Shown here in pieces: positions 46,701 to 57,800 of a DNA stretch of 64,000 nucleotides (position 1 is its first letter; every line of letters begins with the position of its first letter). A model generated the notes under the pieces. It saw only the letters and a program-made list of their open reading frames with translations, was not told the DNA's origin and did not search any database. The stretch lies in contig JASSKH010000016.1 in assembly GCA_031763025.1 (NCBI GenBank), positions 4,774,001 through 4,838,000 on the forward strand, given 5' to 3'. This stretch comes from Macrocystis pyrifera (Eukaryota > Sar > Phaeophyceae > Laminariales > Laminariaceae). Made by a program: the position numbers and the translations under genes.

Positions 46701-49700
46701 GACATTGTATATAGAATAGACAATAACAGCGACCAAAGAGACACGGGGAAGAGCGTAGTAAATGGCGCTGTCTAACACGTCATTCGCGAGCAACGGGATC
46801 ATCGCGCAATACCTCGGCTTCTCTGCTAAGCTTGAAGAACTTACGGATGCTGTGGGCAGCCCGCTGTAGGTTGTACCAGGTACCAGGTAGAATTTAACCA
46901 ATCCACCTCGCGGCACGGGCTGCTATGTACAGCTCAACAATACTGTCTACGTCTGCCGACAAGCTTAACCTACCCTACGCCACCCGTTACCTGGCGGGCT
47001 TCGGACTACGCCCCGTGCTTGAGGAATACCTTATACCTGGTATGTTCGAAACCTCACGTACCGTGTCTATCATTTTGAGCTGGCGCGCCAGGGTCTCTTC
47101 CGTGCTCTCAATATGTTGCTTGGGGCACCGGGTTCGATTAAATCGCCCTCCCCTTCACCATCCCACGGGTTACCCTTGGCTACGTGTATTCCAACCTCGT
47201 ACAGTACATGCCAATATCGATATTCGGGAATGCGCCAGCTTGAGAAACTTTGCGTTTTCCCCCCAATAGTTTGCCTCGCGAGCTGGAACTGTGATGTTCA
47301 GTTTGTTTGTTAAGTTCCCCGGACAGCCGCCCCCCTTCTAGTTTTGTGCAACTTACCCACACAGTAGCCGTTGTAGATGCCGTGTCCTCTCCAAAATGGA
47401 CAGTTCGAGTCAGAGGGGCGGTATGTTGGCCAAAACGGTCAGGATATTCAAGTGCATGAACTTTTGCGCTGCACAACGTGCCTTCTCTGTAATGGCGCGG
47501 TAGGTGTTGTTCAAGATGGATAACGAAGGCCTCGGGCAGGAGATTCAGCTGCGGAATCTGGCGGCAAACACGCCATTGTCGCTGTGCAACTGGAAGAATG
47601 GCATGGTGAGCGAATGCCATCTTGAACCTCCTCGACCGAGAGCACACGGCAACTGCTGACCATGCTGATATTATGTGTTAGTTGTGTCTTTACTGTTGGA
47701 TGTTGTGCTCTCAGCCGAATGGTCGTAAAGACGCTCCATTGAGCTGTTGATAGTGAGAGTGTGGGAGGCTTCGAGACCAAGTTGCCCGATCGTGTGGAAG
47801 GAATGTCCTCCCTTCAAACAACAGTATGTCTATGGTTGACCAAGCGCTCAAGTAGTGCGTGAGCTGGCGCCTTTTTGTGCTCAAAGGTTGGCTCGCTATC
47901 GTGCATATGTAGCGTGCGGAGACGATGGTCACCTCTGCTATCCCGCATTGCAACTACGAACGAATGCAGGTAGCGGCTGGACTAGCTGCCACGACCACTT
48001 CGCAGCGTTACGGCAGTTACTCATCCGAAACAAGACAGTTACTTTGGATGATTCCGCGCAGAACGTTTGTGTTTTTGTGCCAGCCGCAGGATATTGTCAG
48101 AAACGACGTTTGTACCCCATGCTCCGCTCGCGAATAGACCTCCTTCCGCCGGCGTCGGCGCTATTCCGCCTTACAGTTTCTGGATCTCTGCCTACTGGTG
48201 GGATGCGACTACATCACCACTGCTGTGAAAGGGCTAGGCATTGCAACGGCGCACAGGCTCGTTGGTAAACATCGGAGCCTTGACAAGGTAAGCCCCGCTC
48301 GTGCAGCAGGGAATGAACGGTCATGTATCGAGGCGAGCTGCGAAATCCCATGCTTGGGTCTTAGAGTGAGGGTTTCCCAAACGCTGAGCGTGATGCCAAT
48401 CCTTATCGGCGCGAGCGCCGCGTGTAAACCCTGGATGCTGGGGATAGTGTCGAGCCTGCCAAAGCAGTACATGGGTTGACTGCAACGGAGCTTTCCTCGA
48501 GGGAGAAGAGCCATCCTGGGACGGTTAGCTTTTTTCCTCTGTGGTTGATTTGATTGGACAAACCGCGGTTTCTTCAACGGGTCACGGTTGAAGGTATGAG
48601 TGCTTCTACTGCCTGGCAGCTTTACTCCACAAAGGGCGTGCTGTGGACGATGCTGCTGAACCATTGTCAAGCACGTATCGCAAACCTTCAGTTTGAACCA
48701 CCCACCCCATGTGCCGGCACGAACGGCGGTGAGGATCAACGCAGAATGTCTGGCTTGTAGTTAGGGTGCTGCGGTGTTCTAGCGAGAGAGAGATTTCGAA
48801 ACGACGACCACTTCAACGTTTATCACATGTAGGCGACTGAGCATCCTGTCGCTGTGTTTCATCGCCACCTCTTGCTGGATCGTGGACAGATTATTCGCGC
48901 CGTGGACGCTTCCAAGTTTACCGTTCCGGAAGGATACTGGGCAGAGTACAAGAGAGCTCGGCTAACATTTCGCCACCACATCATCTACGACCCAAAGGCT
49001 GAGGTAGGGCACATAAAACCATGAGCAACAACGCGCAGTGTAGGGTGTCTCGTTTACGCGCTCGCTTTACGCATGAGCGCTATGCTGAGTTGATTTCAGC
49101 CTTATGGAATTCGTGCGATCTTCCGCAAGCTGCACCTTCGGTATTGCACAAGTTGTGGAGGCAAGAAAGCGTCGGTTCCAGTGCAGACCAGCCGTGCAAC
49201 TCGGATAGAAACCGTGGCGTGAAAGACTCGGGCGGACAGTACTCTTTGTAGAGTTTGGGCGCGGACCCCCACTGCGATCTGGTAACGTCGATCCAACTGT
49301 GGGCAATTGAAGCAAAGCAGTTTCCATCTACTGCTTTGGTGCCGATCGGATTGTTCTCGCATGCGCTCCAGCAAGGCTTAGCTCTGTGCTGACCGGAGGT
49401 GGGATATCATTCCCTGTGTCGTACCTGGTATATGAAGGCCTTTCCCTCGGTTTCATTTCGCAGGAAACAAAACATCTCATGCCACTCGGAGACACGGCGA
49501 AGGAGATGGGAGATCTCCATTTTCTGGGCTGCCATCTACCACCGCTCGTGTGTGAAGGTATTTATAAATGCGAACGTTACGTCAGGTACCTTGATGCGTT
49601 GGGGACACGTAGAAGTTGTTCGATTGCTTATGTGGGCGTTGTGTGCTTCTTTTTGCGCTCCGTTTCACTCTTGGCAAGATAGTGTCTTGGCGTTGCCTCC

Positions 49701-52196
49701 TTGACGTCCTGCGTATCGTGTGCTGACGTGTTGATCGAACTTTTGATCGCACTTGACCTTGTCTCGAAATCCATGCACTCCAGCTCGCACTTAGACCTTG
49801 CGGGTTCTCCTTGTCGCTGGGCATCTCTACAAGCCGCGGGTGTACCAATAGCTATCGCCTGTTTCGCGTTTTGTGCTGCGGCGTCATTTACAGGTGTCAC
49901 GTCTGGTCGCTTGAAACCCACGGACCACCAGCCTCACGAGCGACCCGAGCCTGTGGAGCCCAGCCATCCCTGCCCCGCCCCGTCCGTACCCGAAAAAAGT
50001 GTCCCCCAAGACATCTCCGCTTTCTCGGACGAGTCGACTGTGACTGAGGGTGCCGGTATCCTCGAGCTGAGTCGAAAGGAGCGTGCGCAGTGTGTTTTGC
50101 CGCACCCACCTGCCGTCTCGAACGCAAGCACCAAAGCGCAAGGAGAAGCTGATGCTTGGAGTTGCGGTTCCCAGGCACGCGTGCTGTCGGTACCGTCTGC
50201 CTTGACCGGGAGTTTTATTGACCGTCCCTTTAGCGCGAATAAGTCTGCGCTTGCAGTTATGCCGTTTTTGGCGTCAGAAGAGAACTCTCGGGCACGGTTG
50301 GGGTGGGGAACAGCGACAACCGACACGTGGGGGGTGCAGGACACGCACTCATCACCGGCTGTGCCTGCTTGTTCTGACCGTTGGCAAGGCGATGCTGTCG
50401 GGGAGGCGCCGTCCACGCGTGAAGGTTGTGAACTCGGCGGGATGTACGCAGAGGCGGGGCAGTCTTCGAATTTCCCCTCAGGCGTTGATTCGGAGCGTGG
50501 TAAATTGAGCGCAACCCAAGCTCCTGGGCTGGACTTGACGCGAAGATCAGAGTCTGACTGCGCTAGCCTCGCTGGAGTATTCTCGCCTGTCACCCTACTG
50601 CCCCCGCGAGACTCGTGGCCGAGGGAAGCTGCCAGAGAATCGGCATTGCTCCACGCAACGGGACGACCAAATGTGCCCGAGCCGTTGCCTCCTTGCACGG
50701 AGGGGAGAGGCAGAAAGAGTCTGGTGCGGGATTGGGGTGATCAGAGTCAGCCAGAAGGGCTAGTCACCACGGAGTCCACAGGATTTAAGACTCGGAGCAC
50801 CATCTCGAATTACCCGATTCGAGACGTGAGATGGGGGCATGCGGATGCGCGAGTGCGGGAACCGGTCTGGGCAGAGACTTGTGGTGAGAACGAACGGGCC
50901 GACCCGCGACAGATCCGGAGGCGCTGCCAAACAGGAGAAAGCGCCAACGACGATCGTCCTGAATGGACGCAAAGAATCCTCCTTGGTAGGATGGGATATA
51001 GCGCCCAAGGCGTAGACGTGGCGTCGGGGCTGTGCACCTCCCCGCCCGAAAACCAGTGCGCGAATGGATCAGACGGCGACGAAGCGAATGTGATCAGCTC
51101 CGTTGAGGTGCGCCCCATCGAAGAGTTTGGATGCCCTCGATGAATGCCCTTTTCAGCCCCTACTATATGCGGTTCGCCAGCTGCAAAATATAAGTGATCG
51201 GTTCTATCGCTCCTCGTTTCTTCACACCCTTTTCTACTCATCTGCTGTTCGTTCCTCACTAGGTGGATACGCGACAAGCTGTGGGGGCATTGGCTCTCAC
51301 GGGCCCTCCGGATGCCAACCGCGCAAAGTTTGTCCCTTCTTCCGCGCAGAATTTCCATAGTACACAGGTGACGATGGGGGATTTGATCGCGTCTTCCTCG
51401 ACGGTCACTCTGTTGTATGTGGTTCCTTACGTCTAGTAGTGGTCCCGTACGTTTTGTAGACACCAGCGGTGCAATCTGTACTATTTGCTGGCTTTCGTGT
51501 CAACTATATATCGGTGTGTTACTGTGCTCGAAATTATCTCAGGTTAGTCCAGGACTGGAAACGCTGCAGCGAAGGCGAAGACGCGTGTGTCCGCCAGGGG
51601 ATGGAATGCTGGGACCCCCCTTAGCGCTTGGCTGGCGTGGACCGGCAATCGCGAGACAACAGCATGAGGGCGAACGCGACGAGGAGGTAATAGATGCTAC
51701 CACCTTCCCGGATTTGAAGGAAAAACCGCGCTCTCAAACGGAGGAGGGCATACAGCTTTGGATGGTTCAGCCAAACGCCTTATCGCAAGAAAGTGACTCG
51801 GGCACGCCATCCCAAAGAGGAGATGGCGATGCCGCAGGCGAGCGTAAAGGGATATCGTTCTTTAGCAAGGGCCTGCAGCACGACCGAGCCCAACCTGCGC
51901 GTCCTGTCTCGGCAGGTTCGTCGACTAAGCAGGACTCGGCAGTCTTGCCAGGCCGACATCGAAGAACAGACAACGTTGGGACCGAAGCTCGTCCTTCTTT
52001 AACTTTATCGCGGCGTTGGACAGTTCCTTCGACCTTGTCAACAACGAGGGGTGTGGAATCGCCACTTTTGCGGCTGTTGGGTGCAACCGGAGATTCATCG
52101 TGGCATAACGGGCAAACGGGCAGGGGGGGATCGTCACAACCTTTGACCAAGCGCGCACGCGGCACAGAGTTTTGGGATGCGCAGCTCATGCGATAG
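40790..52196 (+). CDS. EXO1: exonuclease 1 (XPG/Rad2 family), twelve exons
   Basis: 5'-3' double-strand exonuclease and flap nuclease of mismatch repair and recombination, nuclear. Exons: 40790-40890, 41329-41388, 45398-45517, 45791-45915, 46447-46584, 47504-47605, 48177-48287, 48890-49003, 49464-49557, 49894-51107, 51263-51367, 51543-52196. N-terminal domain starts [13 protein letters not shown]; metal ligands sit at D30 (GVDAYCW), D78 (VFDG), E150/D152 ([12 protein letters not shown]), D171/D173 (ITEDSD) and D226 (VGCDYI), matching human EXO1 numbering within one. A helix-hairpin-helix ([14 protein letters not shown]) follows. The tail from about residue 322 to 978 is long, Ser/Pro/charged and unconserved. 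All splice phases agree except exon 4/5, where strict GT-AG use leaves one extra base. Introns range from 155 to 4009 bp. Confidence 0.93.
44085..44108. repeat. short interstitial telomere-like motif
   Basis: CCCTAACCCTAACCCC, two full units of the TTAGGG type on the complementary strand, within EXO1 intron 2. Too short to indicate a former chromosome end. Confidence 0.5.
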
Positions 52197-53019
52197 TGCC
52201 TGTTCTTTTTGCCCTAGTTCGTGTTCAAGTTTCTTGCGACGTTGACCGCCACGACCGCCGTTGGCGTGTAAAAAGGTTACAGTGGATAGAATTTACGGTA
52301 AGCGCGGGTGCCTACTGTCGTTTCCAAACTCGAAACGAGCCAATTTTCATAACGCTCTTGGAGGGTTTTCCGGAGGGTATATTCAATGAAAAGCAACCCT
52401 TAACTCTGCTAAAATGCAATGCCTCCCAAGGATGTGCCCTGGGGGTGGAAATAGAGGTAGTTGCTTCGGTGCAACAACATACCCTGGTGGTATCGAAGCG
52501 TCCAAACGTCTACACATCATCGGTTGAGATTGCCAAATTTTCTTCAGTTGAAATTTATCCTTTGGCAGTGTTCGTGTCAACACGTTACAAGTCTCGATTA
52601 AACCTTCAAGAGCTATTATACGTACGTAGTACGTAAAGTTACGCTGATCGAGTATTAATAGTGTGCCTTCGGTTCCGAAGGGAATAGTTCCTGTGAACGT
52701 ACGTTATTCTATCATTTATCCATGTATTCCTTGCCACAATGTGCCTGTCGTCGCTGGCTTTTCACATCGCTTATTGCTTGCCACGCAACAGGAGCCGGTA
52801 GGCGTCTTGGGCCGCGGCAGGCGTGTTGCCCCTCCGGAGGGCCGCCCCCTTGCGTGGGGGCCGCTGGCGCCCAACAAATGCGATATATGCGTGTACCCGA
52901 AAGACACTTGACAAAGTACGTTTACACGCCCTAAACATTTTTTTCGCTTACGGCACAACAGCGAACAAAAAAAAACGTGTTTTTTTCTCGACTCCGTCGA
53001 AGAGAAGACACGCGCAACA
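52197..53019. other. EXO1 downstream region, no gene recognised
   Basis: Follows the EXO1 stop. An open frame at 52172-52636 overlaps the EXO1 end and has no recognisable domain. Probable 3' UTR plus intergenic DNA. Confidence 0.5.
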
Positions 53020-53935
53020 TTAGGGCCCATCTTAACGGGGACTTTCGGCTCTTTCAATTTGACTTGATTTTTTTTTTTCTAATTTAATTTATATCTTGAC
53101 GTTTTTTTTTTTTTATTCTAATTTAATTTATATCTTAGGGCCCATCTTAACGGGGACTTTCGGTTCTTTCAATTTGACTATTTTTTTTTCTAATTTAGTT
53201 TAAGGACCCATCTTATCGAGAACTTTCGGTTCTTTCAATTTAACTTGATTTTTTTTCCCCAATTTAATTTGCATCTGATTAAACGAAATTTAGTGTTCCC
53301 CGTTAAGATGCAATTAGACCTGATTTTTTTTCCCTAATTTACTTTGCATCTGATTAAACGAAATTTAGTGTTCCCCGTTAAGATGGCCGCCATCAAGATG
53401 CAATTTGACTTGATTTTTTTTCCCTAATTTAATTTGCATCTGATTAAACGAAATTTAGTGTTCCCCGTTAAGATGGCGGCCATCCATAATTTGCATCTGA
53501 TTAAACGAAATTTAGTGTTCCCCGTTAGGATGGCGGCCATAAATTTCGTTTAATCAGATGCAAATTAAATTAGGGGAAAAAAAAATCAGACCATCTTAAC
53601 GGGGAACACTAAATTTCGATTAATCAGATGCAAATTAGATTAGGGAAAAAAAAAAATCAGGTCAAATTGAAAGAACCGAAAGTCCTCGATAAAATGGGCG
53701 CTTGAATTAAATTAGAAAAAAAAAATCAAGTCAAATTGAAAGAGCCGAAAGTCCCCGTTAAGATGGGCCCTTAACGGGGAACACTAAATTTCGTTCAATC
53801 AGATGTAAATTAAATTAGAAAAAAAAAATCTAGTCAAATTGAAAGAACCGGAAGTCCTCGATAAGATTGGCCGTTTAATTAAATTAGAAAAAAAAAAATC
53901 AAGTCAAATTGAAAGAGCCGAAAGTCCCCTACAAT
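53020..53935. mobile_element. palindromic MITE cluster with TTA flanks
   Basis: GGGCCCATCTTAACGGGGAC at 53023 and its complement ending GTTAAGATGGGCCC at 53770 are inverted ends about 750 bp apart, flanked by TTA (53020-53022 and 53771-53773). Inside, blocks such as TTTCAATTTGACTTGATT and CATCTGATTAAACGAAATTT occur several times in both directions, and another partial copy runs to 53935. The GGG ends with a TWA duplication suggest a Harbinger-like element, distinct from the family at 769. No coding capacity. Confidence 0.7.
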
Positions 53936-54183
53936 GGGCTCTTATTTCTCCTGGATTTATTCTTATTCGTCTGCGGCATAAAAAAAAATGCTCGGCCAGA
54001 AACCAGAAACCGTGGTCGCGCTGGGCGCAACATGCCTTCCGGTGCCTGTGTTTGCGCTGGATCGTAGTTCCGACCAGATTAATGCAACAGCTACAGCAAC
54101 AAGTAATGCCCTGGCCGGTACGTCTACGCGTATACCTGGTATTTTTTAGTAAACACACTCCAGGTAGAGTACATATACTATTA

Positions 54184-54282
54184 CGGGGGGCCATAGTTAA
54201 CAGGACCAAATATTGTCAGTAAAAATAGGGAAATATATAGGGTTTTGTGCGTACCATAGGTCCTATTAACTATGGACCCCCG
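54184..54282. mobile_element. TA-flanked MITE, copy 2
   Basis: CGGGGGGCCATAGTTAACAG at the left end and its complement ending ACTATGGACCCCCG at the right, flanked by TTA on the left and TAA on the right; a TA duplication would fit Tc1/mariner-type insertion. 99 bp, no coding capacity. Confidence 0.75.
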
Positions 54283-54307
54283 TAATAACTACGGCATACA
54301 ACTACTA

Positions 54308-54406
54308 CGCGGGACCATAGTAAACAAGACCAAATATTGTTTGTAAAAATACCTAAATATGTAGGTTTTTATGTATGCCATAGCTCCTGTTAACTATAGA
54401 CCCCCG
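54308..54406. mobile_element. TA-flanked MITE, copy 3
   Basis: Second 99-bp member only 25 bp after copy 2, in the same orientation: starts CGCGGGACCATAGTAAACAA and ends TAACTATAGACCCCCG with TA on both sides. More diverged than copy 2. Confidence 0.7.
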
Positions 54407-54855
54407 TAGTATTAATAATTATTATTGCTGTGTAGTGCGAGTAGTTCGGTTATAGTTTTTTTGTCTTCGTATACTCGCACCAGGTATCAGTATATCGAAA
54501 TCGCGCAGTAGATTCGTTTTACGTAGCTCGAATGTTCGGCTACGAGTACGACACTCGTACCCGTACCGATTGCTTCTCTCTCTGGTGATTAAACTTGGTG
54601 TTTGGAGCCTGATACTTTTTTGTGCGGCGTGCTCTCTCTTGATTTGGTTGCAATGGTGAACTTGCTTGAACGGTCAAGCTTGAAGTCGAACCCTCCGAAC
54701 GACATTGTTTATATTTCAATGAAACGGACACGAAACGGCAAAATTAAAATTAGGATGAAAAATAAACATGCGAAAACGAACATGAAACCCATTCCCAGTG
54801 AACCCTGCTGCGAGAACTGCTGTGAGCAAAGTGAACACGGGTACCAAGCCTCACC

Positions 54856-57800
54856 ATGAGTCGAGGGTGGATACTGCCAACTTCTCTTGCGGGGTAAGGG
54901 CTTTGAAAATCGCTCTCCCATGTGATGTGTAGAGATATTGGGCCGTATCACCCTGATGTGTCACATGACTTTTCGCTTCTACCCACGCCCGCTCGACCTC
55001 CTTCTCTCATAGGACCGTCTTGCTGTTGATCTCGAAACATGCTCAAGCGTTCGCCACCATCGGGCGACCGTCTCTAGTGCCAACTAGCCAGCGTCTATCC
55101 GACTATGGCAGGGGAATTGCGCCAGTACCAAGTGAGTGCCCTTTTCAAAATGCGCAGGCTGTTGACACACAGAAACTTTCTGAAAACAGGTACCCCGATA
55201 TATCATGACAGGTACGTACCAAAGCCGCGGACTACTTGGTGTCAATAGGCGCTACTGCCCCGAACTGAACTGCTGTAGCGGATTGGAGCACCTTTTTGAG
55301 ACCCAGACAGGCGGATCCAACTGTGTTGACGATACTATTGCCCGCGCCTCTTTCGCTTTCTCGTCGCTTGCCAGAGAACCCTAGATCGAGGGCTCTATTC
55401 ATGTCAGATGAGGAGGTGATATACGACGAGTTCGGGGAGATCGTGTTTGACGAGAACGGGAACATCAACGAGAAGTTGTTGGACGACTACCAAGTGAATC
55501 CCCTTGGAATCGAACCAGGCGATGCCGTAATAGTCGTCGAGAAGGGGCTCAGGTTCTTCCACGTCCGGAAGTTCAAGGTGATTGGTACTGCTGAACCTCG
55601 ATACAGCAGCAGTGTGTGTATAGTTGTGACTCTTGCTGTATTCGGTTCAGCAGTGCGTAGAATCCCATCTACGAACAGGCACCTGGTACGCGTGGTACGT
55701 GTACGATACCCAGTCTAAAAATACAATATTTATCCTGAAGGTATTTCGAGTGCCCAACTTTCGCACGAGACAACCAGTCAGAAGTCAGAAGACATCTCGG
55801 AATTTCCCCACTGTTGGGTGCGGATGCACGATTGGGCCGACCTACAGCAGTCCTCGTAGTACATGTGATAGCTACTGCTTCGTCTATGAAACCGACATGA
55901 GCTAAATTTGCTCTTGGCACGCGTACGGCACAGAGTCGTCTCATGATTCATATGATGCCACTTGATCGCAAACAGCTGTATGGTGCTGGTACGTACTGGT
56001 ACTTACGTACCAGGTGTACACCTACGTAATGGTTTACTGGCGTAAACTATTAATGGGATGGTTTGACGTTTTTTATGTGGTATCATATAAGGTGGTCTGT
56101 TGTATGTAGACGATCGTACAAAGGTGGATGAGTCAAGGCGGCCTCGTACTTGCAGCAGGCCGTGTGCATTCGAAGAAAAAAAATGAACCAACAAAAAGGA
56201 AATTCCGCCGCACTCATACACCACACCACCACAACCGCAGCAGCCCGACCGCGACCAACTTGGAGATATGACTTGCCACGAAAGAAATCCCACGCGCTAG
56301 CTTCAGCTCGCTTCTGTAGATACCGGGTGTAGTAGAAATCGGATACGTACGGCTCTCGCAATCAGTGTACCAAGTATGTTCTTCACATGAAGGGCAGTCC
56401 TAACGAACGAAAAAAAGCACGATTCGTTAGGTTTTTGTAATGAACCTGAGACATGACGCCATTATTTTTACTGCTGTAGCTCTTGCCTGAAAAAAAAACA
56501 AAACAACGATTCATGGTTTTTTGTAGTGTCTCGAAATACACCTGATCAAGGCACTACGAAACCCACGCGCACCAACGGTGTCCGAAGGCCGGTATAAGGG
56601 CATGGCAGACTCCGCTTCGTACGCCGCTTGTGGACGACGAGCGACTACCCAAAGACACCGCTGGACGCAAGCTAACGAGCACGTTGTGGCCTCGAAATTT
56701 CGAGGAGGTGGAGCCACAGCTCGAAGACAAAAGCGAAAATGAGCCAGGCCGGAGAGAGGGTCTGTAAGATGGAATCTCGCGGACCGGGCTTGGCCGACGG
56801 TCGGTGAGGTTGGAATCTCGCAGGCTGGATCAGGCTTCGGCCCGTGATTCGAATATATCACGGGCCGGTCCAGGCGCAGTCGGCCCGGCCTGGCGCCTGG
56901 CCGTGGCCCACTCGCGAGAGTTGGCTCCACTCGCAAAAACCGTTGGATTAAAAAGATCGGATTTTTACAGTTTCAAAATATCAAGAAACTTGACATTTTT
57001 CAGTTTTTCTTGTTAGAACTGAAATGTCATGAATCGTAATCTTTTATCATGTCAAAAAGTCACGAATCGTGTTTTTTTTCTTTGTTCGTTAGGAACGGTC
57101 CTAAACCGCTCTTTTTACCCGTCGACATCCAGCAGCCCCTGTGTCCGTGCTGATTCTTCAATCCTAGAGAAATACAAGCTCTGTGGTTACCAAACTACGA
57201 CTCTCAGAGATACTGCATTGTTATGCAGTAAGCAGAGTAGACAATGCAATGCCATCTCTTCATACTGGATACGACAGGCACGACATGCGCATTCTCTACT
57301 GTAGCATGCGTTGAAAGAGATAAAAATAGAAAGAAACAACGAAAACAAATAGAATCGAAAAAAAGTAAAAACCACGAATGTTGACGGACGAAAACAGCGG
57401 TACACAAGAGGCCGACTCACTATTATAATATAGTAATGGAAGGCTGTGCGCACCCCGCTACGAAGTAGTAGATAGGTAAATGAAGCAAGGGCGCCTTCAT
57501 TCTTGAAGCAGGCCGTCCAAGAAAAAAAAAAACGAAAACCCCCCCCACGAATCCCCGCCGCACTCAAAACTCACCACCAAAACACAGTAACATGGCGACT
57601 GCCACCAAATCGGGACGGCTTGCGACAAAATAAGTCCCACGCGATAGCCCCAGCTCGCCCGCTTCTCTGGACTCCGGGTTTGTGGAAATCGGCAACGTAC
57701 AGCTCTCGCAACCAGTGAAAACCACGAATGTTACACATACACAGTATAGCAGACAGACTGACGCACCGCGGTATGTAAAGGCTTTTTTGCCTACAGGCAC

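Noticed and set aside
47855-48176. Open frames directly before the EXO1 exon at 48177
   Set aside because: They are in other frames from [13 protein letters not shown] and contain no EXO1-like sequence; exon 6 joins exon 7 in phase without them.
49701-49893. Coding extension upstream of EXO1 exon 10
   Set aside because: It is open in frame, but the TTTACAG acceptor at 49893 joins exon 9 in the correct phase, so this part is intron.
51108-51143. Stop codon at 51141 as the end of EXO1
   Set aside because: A GT donor at 51108 and two further exons (51263-51367, 51543-52196) continue in phase 0 with good acceptors.
55739-55857. Candidate extra exon encoding ISSAQLSHETTSQKSED in the FTR variable-chain gene
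   Set aside because: Exons at 55375-55577 and 60254-60370 join in phase and the joined text follows the FTR barrel without a gap; this segment would interrupt it.
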